From JAGOCV01 sp049445855 (GTDB lineage Bacteria; Pseudomonadota; Gammaproteobacteria; Burkholderiales; Burkholderiaceae_C): 64,000 nucleotides of DNA. The notes beneath the pieces are model-generated. The model was not told the origin of the DNA, searched no databases, and worked only from the letters and a program-made list of their open reading frames with translations. The number at the start of each line of letters is the position of its first letter. Positions within the stretch are counted from its first letter, which is position 1. The stretch lies in NCBI RefSeq assembly GCF_049445855.1, contig NZ_JBMSDV010000006.1:226160-290159 (forward strand). The letters run 5' to 3'. A program made the translations under genes and the position numbers. Of this stretch, positions 40,752 through 48,342 are shown one piece after another.

Positions 40752-41426
40752 ATGTTCATCGACACCGCCAGGAATGACCATGGCCTGCCGTTCAACCCGT
40801 TCAAGTCCTGTGTCGTGCCGCGGCCCATCGGCTGGATCACGACGCTGGCGGACGACGGCCGCGTCAACCTCGCGCCCTTCTCGCAGTTCAATATCGTCGG
40901 CTTCGACCCCGGCTACGTGATGTTCTCTGCCAACCGGCATCCGCCCGACTGGCGGCGCAAGGACTCCAGCGACAACGCCGAACGCCGGGGCGAGTTCGTC
41001 TACAACATGGCCACATGGGATTTGCGCCAGCAGGTGACGCGCAGCTCGCAGATCTATGACCCGAAGATCAGCGAGCTCGATGCCGTCGGCCTCACGGCCG
41101 CGCCGTGCCGACTCGTGAAGACGCCGCGCGTGGCCGAATCCCCCGTCTCGTTCGAGTGCGTCCATCACTCCACCATCTGCCTGCCCGGCGACAGCCTGGG
41201 CACGCAGCACTACGTGATCTTCGGCAAGGTGGTCGGCATCCACATCGCGGACCATGTACTCAAGGACGGCAAGGTCGACGTTGCGGCCATCAGGCCGCTC
41301 GCGCGACTGGGCTATGCCGACTACACCTACGTCGACAAGGTGTTTCCGATCGAACTCGAAGACGACTGGGCAGGCCAGGAAGAGGCTGCCGGGCACAACC
41401 GCTACGGGCTCGTCGGGGGACGCTGA
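40752..41426 (+). CDS. Flavin reductase-like (FMN-binding split-barrel) protein
   Basis: 224 residues of the DIM6/NTAB flavin-reductase-like family. SCVVPRPIGWITTLADDGRV with NLAPFSQFNIVGFDPGYVMF is the FMN-binding N-terminal block, and GEFVYNMATWDLRQQVTRSS follows. It could reduce flavin for a monooxygenase or bind FMN as a sensor. In the same operon as the Bug receptor. AAAAGGAAG precedes the ATG. Overlaps the convergent DUF2127 gene by 25 bp. Confidence 0.85.
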   Translation: MFIDTARNDHGLPFNPFKSCVVPRPIGWITTLADDGRVNLAPFSQFNIVGFDPGYVMFSANRHPPDWRRKDSSDNAERRGEFVYNMATWDLRQQVTRSSQIYDPKISELDAVGLTAAPCRLVKTPRVAESPVSFECVHHSTICLPGDSLGTQHYVIFGKVVGIHIADHVLKDGKVDVAAIRPLARLGYADYTYVDKVFPIELEDDWAGQEEAAGHNRYGLVGGR

Positions 41427-41890
41427 CCGGTACGCCTGCGCCACAGCGCGCGCAGCATCAATGCGACGACGAGCAGGTTCACGACGATCGCCCCGACACC
41501 CAGCCATGAAGGCTTGCGGGCCAGTTCGAGGACTTCGAAGGGCAGATAGATCGCCCCGCTGCCCGCCGCCAGAACTTCGGCCCAGGCTGCACCGGTGAAA
41601 AGCCCGTACGACTCGACGAAGCGCAACGATGCATAGGCGACGGCGCCGAGTGCGATCAGCCAGAGATGCCCGCTCTGCGCATGTTCGGCAGCCGCAATGA
41701 AGATGCCGGGGTATTTCGCCGCCGGGTTGAGATGCGCGTGCTCGACGAGGCGCACTGCCAGTGAATGCAGATCACGGTGCGCGAGCGCCAGCAACCCCGA
41801 TGCAGCGCACACGGCGACGATGCCCTTGAAGGCTTCAAAGGCCGCAACGGTGCGGACGGCAGCGGACGAGCGGTCGACGTGCAATGGCAT
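41402..41890 (-). CDS. DUF2127 family membrane protein
   Basis: 162 residues, about four hydrophobic segments (for instance FEAFKGIVAVCAASGLLALA, HLWLIALGAVAYASLRFVES, WLGVGAIVVNLLVVALMLRA). The pattern FEA.KG, R.VE.YGL and W AE...G.IYLPFE matches DUF2127. Function unknown. Convergent with the flavin reductase-like gene and divergent from DUF1272. Confidence 0.8.
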   Translation of the reverse strand: MPLHVDRSSAAVRTVAAFEAFKGIVAVCAASGLLALAHRDLHSLAVRLVEHAHLNPAAKYPGIFIAAAEHAQSGHLWLIALGAVAYASLRFVESYGLFTGAAWAEVLAAGSGAIYLPFEVLELARKPSWLGVGAIVVNLLVVALMLRALWRRRTGQRPPTSP

Positions 41891-41943
41891 GCCCCGATGC
41901 TATTCTTTCCGGAACGACATCTCCGCACCTGAAGGAAACCGCC

Positions 41944-42186
41944 ATGCTCCAACTGCGCCCCGGCTGCGAATGCTGCGACAAGGACCTGCCGCCCGGCTCG
42001 GCAGACGCGCGCATCTGCTCTTTCGAATGCACGTTCTGCAGCAATTGCGCAGACGAACGCCTGAAGGGCATCTGCCCGAACTGCGGTGGCGAGCTGGTGG
42101 CGCGGCCGCGCCGGCCGGCGAACAAGCTCGCCAACAACCCGCCATCCACCGAACGGGTCTTCAAGCCCGAAGGCTGCGCAGCCTGA
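41944..42186 (+). CDS. DUF1272 zinc-ribbon-like protein
   Basis: 80 residues. Cysteine pattern CECCDKDLPP, CSFECTFCSNCA and CPNCGGELV is that of DUF1272, a small zinc-binding family. The start at 41944 (MLQLRPGC) is the family start and removes an unrelated 20-residue extension. The C-terminal tail is basic (RPRRPANKLANNPPST). Function unknown. Confidence 0.9.
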   Translation: MLQLRPGCECCDKDLPPGSADARICSFECTFCSNCADERLKGICPNCGGELVARPRRPANKLANNPPSTERVFKPEGCAA

Positions 42187-42204
42187 AGTACAGGTCGACC
42201 AACG

Positions 42205-43068
42205 TCAGAAGCCGACGTTCAGCAGCATCTGCGGACCGCGGAACTTGTACTTCACCTCGCCTTCCCAGTCGGGTTGCGTGGTGCTCAGGCGGTAGTCGTT
42301 CAGGCGGTAGCCCACGCCCAGCGCCATGTTGCGGGTGATGCGGTAAAGCAGGTTCAACTGCGCGTTGACCAGCGTGCCTTTCTTGTCGTCGTGGTTCAGC
42401 GAGAACACGTCGACGCGGCCGGCCAGCATCCAGTTGGGCGCGAACGCGTAGGTCGAGTAAAGGCCCAGGGTCGGCAACGCAACGTTCTCGGTACGCTCCT
42501 CACGGGCGGATGCGGTGCCGACACCACCGATCGTGCCCGCGCCTTCCAGGATGAAGTTGAAGTCGGTGTAGTGGATGCCCGCGACCACGCCGAGTTCGGA
42601 ATCGGGTGTGCGGAAGAGCGAATAGCCACCGCTCAGGCGGTAAACCGTCGAATTGAATTCGCTGGCGAGCGATGCCGACACCGGATATGACGCGTCGCCG
42701 AAGTCGATGGTGTCGGTCAGTGAGCGCGTGGTGCGACGGTTCAGCTTGAAGTATTCGAACTCCAGACGCCAGCGATCGCCCAGGCGCGCGCCCAGCAGCA
42801 GCGAGCCGACGGTGCTGTTGTCCTTGAGGCCGAGATCATTCTCGCCATCGATGGTGGTACCGAATGCACCGCTGGGGCTGTTGGCGCGGATGGTGGAGTC
42901 GATCTTCGGGCGGAACACACCGAGTTCGAGCCAGAGGTTCTGATCGAGATTGCCTTCGGGCACCTGCGCCATGGCCGCAGCGCCGGAAGCCGCAAGCGTG
43001 AGGGAAAACGCCGCGCGCACAGCAATGCGCTGCAGGGAACTGCGGTCAGCGAAAAGAGTCGTGAACAT
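42205..43068 (-). CDS. Outer-membrane beta-barrel protein
   Basis: 287 residues with a signal peptide (AAFSLTLAASGAAAMAQ) and many alternating amphipathic strands such as WLELGVFRPKIDSTIRAN, TVYRLSGGYSLF and NLLYRITRNMALGVGYRLN, ending in the C-terminal phenylalanine typical of outer-membrane barrels (LLNVGF). No specific porin family recognised; similar in style to OmpW/OmpX-like small barrels. Start at 43068 chosen to place the signal peptide correctly. Confidence 0.75.
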   Translation of the reverse strand: MFTTLFADRSSLQRIAVRAAFSLTLAASGAAAMAQVPEGNLDQNLWLELGVFRPKIDSTIRANSPSGAFGTTIDGENDLGLKDNSTVGSLLLGARLGDRWRLEFEYFKLNRRTTRSLTDTIDFGDASYPVSASLASEFNSTVYRLSGGYSLFRTPDSELGVVAGIHYTDFNFILEGAGTIGGVGTASAREERTENVALPTLGLYSTYAFAPNWMLAGRVDVFSLNHDDKKGTLVNAQLNLLYRITRNMALGVGYRLNDYRLSTTQPDWEGEVKYKFRGPQMLLNVGF

Positions 43069-43191
43069 GGCGGATACATCCTGTGTGAAACTGCAACGTC
43101 TGCATGTTTTCACCACACGCGCCGCGGGTTCGTCAGGCGGCCACGCAATCAGCCGTGGGACACGTCCGACATCGACGTGTTTCTCGCGCCA

Positions 43192-43953
43192 TCACAGCAT
43201 CGGGCGTAGTTCACGCGCCGCGTCCAGCATCAGCGGCAGCAAGTCCCGCCGCATATCGTCCAGGCTGCGCTTGCCCGGTGAAGCCACCACGTTGAGTGCC
43301 GCCACGGTCTCGCCACGCATGCTGCGCAAGGGCACGGCCAGCGCGTGCACACCGAGTTCGTGTTCCTCGGCCGCGGCGCACCAGTCCTGCGCTCTTACCT
43401 GCTCGATGAGCGTGCGGAAATCCCGCGGGTCTGTCACGGTGCGCGGTGTAAGGCGCGGCAGCTGCCGGCCTTTGAGCCATTGCGTGAAGTCCTTTTTCGT
43501 CTTGCCCGCAAGCAGCACGCGCCCCGTCGATGTGGCGTGGGCCGGCAGCCGCGCGCCCAGATGCAGGCCGTAGGCCAGAACGCGCGTGGTGCCGCTGCGC
43601 GCCACGATCACGCCCTCGTCCCCGTCGAGCACGACGGCCGAGAACGGCTCCTGCGTCAGCGCAGCCAGCCGGTTGAGCGCGGGCTGCACGATGCGCGGCA
43701 GACGCGCGGAAGCGAGGTAGCTTCCAGAAAAGCGCAGCACCTTGGGCGAAAGCCAGAAGTGGCTGCCGTCGGTTTCCAGATAGCCCAGATGCGCCAGCGT
43801 GAGCAGATGGCGCCGCGCCGCCGCGCGCGTGATGCCGGCGCGCTGCGCGGCCAGCGTGGCGTTGAGGCGCTGGCGTTCGGTGTCGAAACTTTCGAGCACG
43901 GCCATGCCCTTGGCCATGCCTTCGATGAAGTCAGCTTTCGCGATGGGAAGCAT
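43192..43953 (-). CDS. IclR family regulator, probable PobR-like controller of pobA
   Basis: 253 residues. N-terminal winged helix (GMAVLESFDTERQRLNATLA, GITRAAARRHLLTLAHLGYL), C-terminal effector domain (RSGTTRVLAYGLHLGARLPA, STGRVLLAGKTKKDFTQWL, AVPLRSMRGETVAALNVVAS). This is the PcaR/PcaU/PobR type, which often senses aromatic acids. It is divergent from pobA, and two operator-like palindromes 20 bp apart lie in the shared 149-bp gap. Start at 43953. Confidence 0.88.
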   Translation of the reverse strand: MLPIAKADFIEGMAKGMAVLESFDTERQRLNATLAAQRAGITRAAARRHLLTLAHLGYLETDGSHFWLSPKVLRFSGSYLASARLPRIVQPALNRLAALTQEPFSAVVLDGDEGVIVARSGTTRVLAYGLHLGARLPAHATSTGRVLLAGKTKKDFTQWLKGRQLPRLTPRTVTDPRDFRTLIEQVRAQDWCAAAEEHELGVHALAVPLRSMRGETVAALNVVASPGKRSLDDMRRDLLPLMLDAARELRPML

Positions 43954-43977
43954 GGATGGATTTCCACAGGAATCATC

Positions 43978-44014
43978 TGCGCGATGATCGCGCAAGGTGC
44001 GCAATGATCGCACA
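43978..44014. promoter_or_regulatory. Tandem operator-like palindromes between IclR gene and pobA
   Basis: A perfect palindrome TGCGCGATGATCGCGCA (43978-43994) is followed by an imperfect copy TGCGCAATGATCGCACA (43998-44014). Their centres are exactly 20 bp apart, two helical turns, so a tetrameric IclR protein could bind both on one face. Candidate PobR operators. Confidence 0.7.
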
Positions 44015-44102
44015 ACGGCTCGCCCACCCTCTGGAAATTGACTTCCATCAGTCCTAACCTTGGCGCTGAACCGCACGCCCCAGGCATCCCAGGAGACATC
44101 CC

Positions 44103-45287
44103 ATGCGCACCCAGGTCGCCATCATCGGCGCAGGCCCTTCCGGCCTGCTGCTCGGCCAACTGCTTCACAAGGCCGGCATCGACAACATCATCCTCGAGCG
44201 CCAGACTGGCGACTACGTGCTCGGCCGCATCCGCGCAGGCATCCTCGAACAGACAACCGTCGACCTGTTGCATGAAGCCGGCGTCGGCCATCGCGTCGAT
44301 GCGGAAGGCATCGTGCACCATGCGATCGAACTCGTGTTCGAGGGCAAGCGCCATCCCATCCACGTGCACGACCTCACCGGCGGCAAGGTGGTCACCGCTT
44401 ACGGCCAGACCGAACTCACGCGCGACCTCATGGAAGCACGCGAAGCGGCCGGCCTGCCCACGGTCTATGAAGCCGCCAACGTGACCCTGCACGATTTCGA
44501 CAGCCAGTCGCCGCGCGTTCGCTACGAGAAGGACGGCCAGACGCACGAAATCGCCTGCGATTTCATCGCAGGCTGCGACGGGTTCCACGGCGTGTCGCGC
44601 GAAACCGTGAAGGACAAGGTCACCGAATACGAGAAGGTCTACCCCTTCGGCTGGCTGGGTGTGCTGGCGGACGTGCCGCCGGTGTCCCCGCATGCCATCG
44701 TCTACGGCAACAGTGCACGCGGCTTCTCGCTGTGCTCCATGCGCAGCCTGACGCGCAGCCGCTATTACGTGCAGGTCCCGCTGGACGACAAGGTCGAGGC
44801 CTGGAGCGACGAGCGCTTCTGGGACGAACTGCGCCGCCGCGTGGACCCGGATCTCGCTGCGCGCATCGTCACCGGGCCGACCATCGAGAAGAGCATTGCG
44901 CCGCTGCGCAGCTTCGTCGCGGAGCCCCTGCGCTTCGGGCGGCTTTTCCTCGCGGGCGACGCGGGCCACATCGTGCCGCCAACGGGCGCGAAGGGTCTGA
45001 ACCTGGCGGCCAGCGACGTGAAGTTCCTCTCCACCGCACTGATCGAGTTCTACAAGGACAAGATCGAAGCCGGCATCGACACCTACTCGGACCGCGTGCT
45101 CAAGCGCATCTGGAAGGCCGAGCGTTTCTCATGGTGGATGACCAGCCTGATGCACCGCTTTCCGGATTCGGGCGAAATCGGCCAGCGACTGCAGGAAGCC
45201 GAGCTCGACTATCTGGTGAATTCCGTCGCGGCCTCCACGACCCTGGCCGAGAACTACGTGGGCCTGCCGTTCGACTTCGGAGAGTGA
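44103..45287 (+). CDS. pobA: 4-hydroxybenzoate 3-monooxygenase
   Basis: 394-residue flavoprotein hydroxylating 4-hydroxybenzoate to protocatechuate with NADPH and O2. FAD motif GAGPSG (residues 9-14), LERQTGDYVLGRIRAGILEQ, the DG motif CDGFHGVSR, and the GD motif FLAGDAGHIVPPTGAKGLN. Length equals the Pseudomonas enzyme (394). Good Shine-Dalgarno AGGAGA before the start. Divergent IclR-type regulator upstream. The product enters the beta-ketoadipate or meta-cleavage route encoded elsewhere. Confidence 0.96.
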   Translation: MRTQVAIIGAGPSGLLLGQLLHKAGIDNIILERQTGDYVLGRIRAGILEQTTVDLLHEAGVGHRVDAEGIVHHAIELVFEGKRHPIHVHDLTGGKVVTAYGQTELTRDLMEAREAAGLPTVYEAANVTLHDFDSQSPRVRYEKDGQTHEIACDFIAGCDGFHGVSRETVKDKVTEYEKVYPFGWLGVLADVPPVSPHAIVYGNSARGFSLCSMRSLTRSRYYVQVPLDDKVEAWSDERFWDELRRRVDPDLAARIVTGPTIEKSIAPLRSFVAEPLRFGRLFLAGDAGHIVPPTGAKGLNLAASDVKFLSTALIEFYKDKIEAGIDTYSDRVLKRIWKAERFSWWMTSLMHRFPDSGEIGQRLQEAELDYLVNSVAASTTLAENYVGLPFDFGE

Positions 45288-45368
45288 ATTCCTGCAAACT
45301 CCCCTTCGGGTGAGCCCTGCACCGGGCGCCATCGTTTCCAGGTAAGCCCCGTCCCCTAAACTGCGCGG

Positions 45369-46238
45369 ATGAAAACCCCGCGCATCCTCCAAGGCGTCCG
45401 TATCCTGAGCCTTGCGCTCAATTTGCCCGGCCCGGCCGCGCTCATGCGCTGCCGCGCCATGGGCGCCAGTTGCACCAAGCTTGAACCGCCGTCGGGCGAT
45501 CCGATGGGCCTGTACAGCCCCACGGCCTACGGCGTGATGCACGAGGGCGTGAAGGTCCGCACGGCCGACCTCAAGACCGAAGCTGGCCAGAAGACGCTGC
45601 ACGCGCTACTTGCGAAGACCGATGTGCTCATCACGTCGTTCCGCCCCTCCGCGCTCGGGAAGCTGCAGCTTGGATGGAAGGCGTTGCACAAGCAGTACCC
45701 GGCACTCAGCCAGGTTGCCATCGTCGGTGCGCCCGGCGAACGGGCCGAAGAACCGGGCCACGATCTCACGTACCTCGCCGACAACGGCCTAATCACCGGC
45801 CTGGACCTGCCCGCCACGCTGTACGCCGACATGGGCGGCTCACTCATGGCCAGCGAAGCCGTGCTGCAAGCCGTGCTGAACCAGCGCGCGCGCGGCAAGG
45901 GCGTGTTCCTCGAGGTGACGCTCAGCACGGCCGCGGGTTATGCCGCCCTGCCTCGCCAATGGGGCCTCACCCTGCCCTCGGGCTCCGTGGGCGGTGCACA
46001 CGCCGGCTATCGCGTGTACCCCTGCAAGGATGGTCGCGTTGCCGTGGCCGCGCTGGAGCCGCACTTCGCACGCTCGCTCTGCGAAGCTGCGGGCATCGCG
46101 ATCGTGGATGAACGCCAGCTCATGTCCAGCAAGGCCACACACCAGACCGTGGCTGCGTTCCTGGCCACGCGCACGCGCAAACAGCTGGACAAGCTGTCCG
46201 TGGAGAAAGACATTCCGCTGCATACGCTGGCGAATTGA
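45369..46238 (+). CDS. CaiB/BaiF family CoA-transferase-like protein (short)
   Basis: 289 residues, shorter than the usual 350-400 of class III CoA-transferases and alpha-methylacyl-CoA racemases. Recognisable blocks: GVRILSLALNLPGPAALMRC, KTDVLITSFRPSALGKLQLG, and GHDLTYLADNGL with the catalytic Asp of GHD. It lacks most of the second small-domain segment. A TAAACT hexamer stands 6 nt before the ATG with no Shine-Dalgarno (leaderless-like). Substrate unknown; racemase or CoA-transferase. Confidence 0.8.
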   Translation: MKTPRILQGVRILSLALNLPGPAALMRCRAMGASCTKLEPPSGDPMGLYSPTAYGVMHEGVKVRTADLKTEAGQKTLHALLAKTDVLITSFRPSALGKLQLGWKALHKQYPALSQVAIVGAPGERAEEPGHDLTYLADNGLITGLDLPATLYADMGGSLMASEAVLQAVLNQRARGKGVFLEVTLSTAAGYAALPRQWGLTLPSGSVGGAHAGYRVYPCKDGRVAVAALEPHFARSLCEAAGIAIVDERQLMSSKATHQTVAAFLATRTRKQLDKLSVEKDIPLHTLAN

Positions 46239-46265
46239 GTGCTGCACTGTTTGAATGGCGCCCAC

Positions 46266-47936
46266 TCAAGGCTTCTTGCGCGCCTTGAATTTCCCGGACT
46301 GCTCGACGATGCGCGCATTGAGCACGCCCAGTTCCTTTTCGATGGCTCGCGTCCGTGCCATATCCACCGGAACAGGCCGGCCGTTGACCACGACAGACGG
46401 CATCGCGAGCATCTCGTGCAGCAGTGTGACGAAACGGGCGAAGTCCGCAGAGAACTGCGCAAAGGGGTGACCTGCCGGCATGGTGGCGCCATCGAGCAGG
46501 CGAAGCACCTCATGCATGCGCGGCGCGTGGACCGTGCGGCTGCGTTCGTCCATCTGCAGTTCGCTCAAGGTGCCGGCTTTCACGCTCTTGCTGTCGTCTT
46601 CCACACCTTTCCACACCGCGCCGAATTCACGCGTTGCGGCTTCGAGGCGCTTGCCCGCAACCAGCGCTGCATGCAGGTCATAGGGCGCCTTCGGGGACAG
46701 CGTCGTCCCCGCGAAGGCCACGACGGCGACCATGGCGATCGCCAGCGCGCTGCGCAGGCTCGCGAGCTGCCGGAACCGATCCGCGTTGGCCCGCACGGGG
46801 AGCAGCGCCGCAATCGCCACACCGGCCACGAGTCCGCCGACATGCGCAGCGTTGTCGACGCCCGGCGTCGCAAAGCCCTGCACCAGTGACAGGCCGACAA
46901 AGGGCAGAGCGCCCGCAATCGACTGCTTGCCGAAGGCGCGTGGCATCTGGCGGCTGTACACGAAAACGCCGACCATCAGCGCCCCCATGATGCCGAACAC
47001 CGCGCCCGAAGCGCCCACGCCCACTGCATTCGACGCAACGAAATGCAGGCTCGCGACGCTTCCCAACAAACCGGAGCCGATATAGATCAGCAGGAACAAC
47101 CAGTGTCCGTACATGCGTTCGAGCATGGACCCGATGGCGAGCAAGCCCACCATGTTGGTTGCCAGATGCATGAGATTCACATGGAGGAACGTGCAGGAGA
47201 CGAGCCGCCACCAAACGCCCTTCTGCACTTCCGATGCAGCGTTACCGCCCCACGCGAACAGGACGTCCGGCGACAGGTTGCCCATCAGCTGGCCGGGTGC
47301 GGCGATCATCAGCCAGATGCCGATGTTGAGTACGGCCAGGACATACGTGACCCACGGATGGCGTGCGTTGGAAGCAAGGTGCTCCTGCAGCGCACGCTGC
47401 TCGCGGATGAGGTTCACGGGCTCGTCTTCAGCGGCAGTACGCTGCGCCCGCAAGAAATCATGAACGGCGTCCACCAGTCGTTCCTGGCTTTCCGAATCCA
47501 GCATGCCCAGCGGCAGGGAAACCCGCGCGCTGTTGCGTCCCGTCAGGAACGAACGCTTGTCCTGGCGGCCCGGTGCAGGCTTGAGCAGCAGTTCGAGGTG
47601 GTTGGAACCCTGAACGCTCCGTACCGACACGGATTCGATCTCCGACCACGCGAAACGCCTGGTCTTACCCGTGAAGTGCGGCGACTCGATGCCATTGCCA
47701 TCCAGCACCGCCGCCAACTGATTGGTGGCGGCCAGTCGGCGTAGCAACACGAAGTCCAGCACGGCAATGACTACCAGTGGAACGGCGAGCGCAGTCAGGT
47801 TCCGCGTCAACGCAGCCGAGATGCCTACGCCGATGATTCCGCCCAGCCAGGCATACAGGCGTGCCTTGCGGATCGGGCTGTTGCCGGATGAACGGAACTC
47901 CAGGCGTCCCGATCCACTGTCGAAATCGTTGCTCAT
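46266..47936 (-). CDS. Rhomboid-family intramembrane serine protease with N- and C-terminal extensions
   Basis: 556 residues. Two N-terminal helices (about 28-62) precede a PH-like beta domain (75-165). The rhomboid core (195-390) has NLMHLATNMVGLLAIGS, the catalytic S310 in GASGAVFG and H365 in NAAHVGGLVAG, so the dyad is intact. A further helix (about 390-415) and a cytoplasmic or periplasmic tail of about 140 residues follow. It cleaves membrane proteins within the bilayer; substrates unknown. Its start lies in a 14-bp tandem duplication that creates a 4-residue upstream reading frame (MSND, stop) overlapping the start (TAATG). Confidence 0.88.
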   Translation of the reverse strand: MSNDFDSGSGRLEFRSSGNSPIRKARLYAWLGGIIGVGISAALTRNLTALAVPLVVIAVLDFVLLRRLAATNQLAAVLDGNGIESPHFTGKTRRFAWSEIESVSVRSVQGSNHLELLLKPAPGRQDKRSFLTGRNSARVSLPLGMLDSESQERLVDAVHDFLRAQRTAAEDEPVNLIREQRALQEHLASNARHPWVTYVLAVLNIGIWLMIAAPGQLMGNLSPDVLFAWGGNAASEVQKGVWWRLVSCTFLHVNLMHLATNMVGLLAIGSMLERMYGHWLFLLIYIGSGLLGSVASLHFVASNAVGVGASGAVFGIMGALMVGVFVYSRQMPRAFGKQSIAGALPFVGLSLVQGFATPGVDNAAHVGGLVAGVAIAALLPVRANADRFRQLASLRSALAIAMVAVVAFAGTTLSPKAPYDLHAALVAGKRLEAATREFGAVWKGVEDDSKSVKAGTLSELQMDERSRTVHAPRMHEVLRLLDGATMPAGHPFAQFSADFARFVTLLHEMLAMPSVVVNGRPVPVDMARTRAIEKELGVLNARIVEQSGKFKARKKP

Positions 47937-47951
47937 TAATCGTTGCTCATT
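47924..47951 (-). repeat. 14-bp tandem duplication at the rhomboid start
   Basis: AATCGTTGCTCATT occurs twice in succession (47924-47937 and 47938-47951). On the minus strand each copy contains ATGAGCAACGATT, so the start codon and first four codons are duplicated out of frame, giving ATG-AGC-AAC-GAT-TAATG. Confidence 0.9.
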
Positions 47952-48101
47952 GAAAGCTGCTCCCTGCCTCGTGCGTCCGATTCTAGGGGGCGATCGCAGA
48001 GGAAGCGGCCCGATTCCTGCATTCCGGATCGCGAATTCCATGTGTGGCCTAATACGGGGTTGTAGTTTTTCACCATTGCCACACAGTCAACGGAGCATTT
48101 C

Positions 48102-48269
48102 ATGGGCAACAAGATCGTCACCGAAGCAGACCGCAAGGCCACCAAGGCTCCCAAGGTCGCCAACGGCAACCCGTATCGTCAGGGCACCGGCCAGCGCAGC
48201 AGCCTGGAGCGCGGTCCCGCCACGCGCAGCAAGAAGAACCCGGGCAAGCGTCCCCACAAGGGCGGTTGA
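48102..48269 (+). CDS. Small basic protein of unknown function
   Basis: 55 residues rich in Lys, Arg, Gly and Pro: starts MGNKIVTEADRKATKAPKV, continues NGNPYRQGTGQRSSLERGPA and ends KKNPGKRPHKGG. It has GGAG 7 nt before the ATG, ends with a strong terminator 39 bp on, and is the only feature in this gap. No domain seen; the composition suggests disorder and nucleic-acid or ribosome contact, but that is inference. Confidence 0.7.
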   Translation: MGNKIVTEADRKATKAPKVANGNPYRQGTGQRSSLERGPATRSKKNPGKRPHKGG

Positions 48270-48307
48270 GCCGCGCGAGCAGACAACGGCAACTGCACAA
48301 AAAGAGA

Positions 48308-48341
48308 AGAAGCGGGCGCTGTCGCGCCCGCTTCTTTTTTT
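48308..48341 (+). terminator. Rho-independent terminator after the small basic gene
   Basis: Stem AGAAGCGGGCG / CGCCCGCTTCT, 6-nt loop, followed by a run of seven T on the plus strand. It also sits at the 3' end of the convergent DMT gene. Confidence 0.92.
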
Positions 48342-48342
48342 G

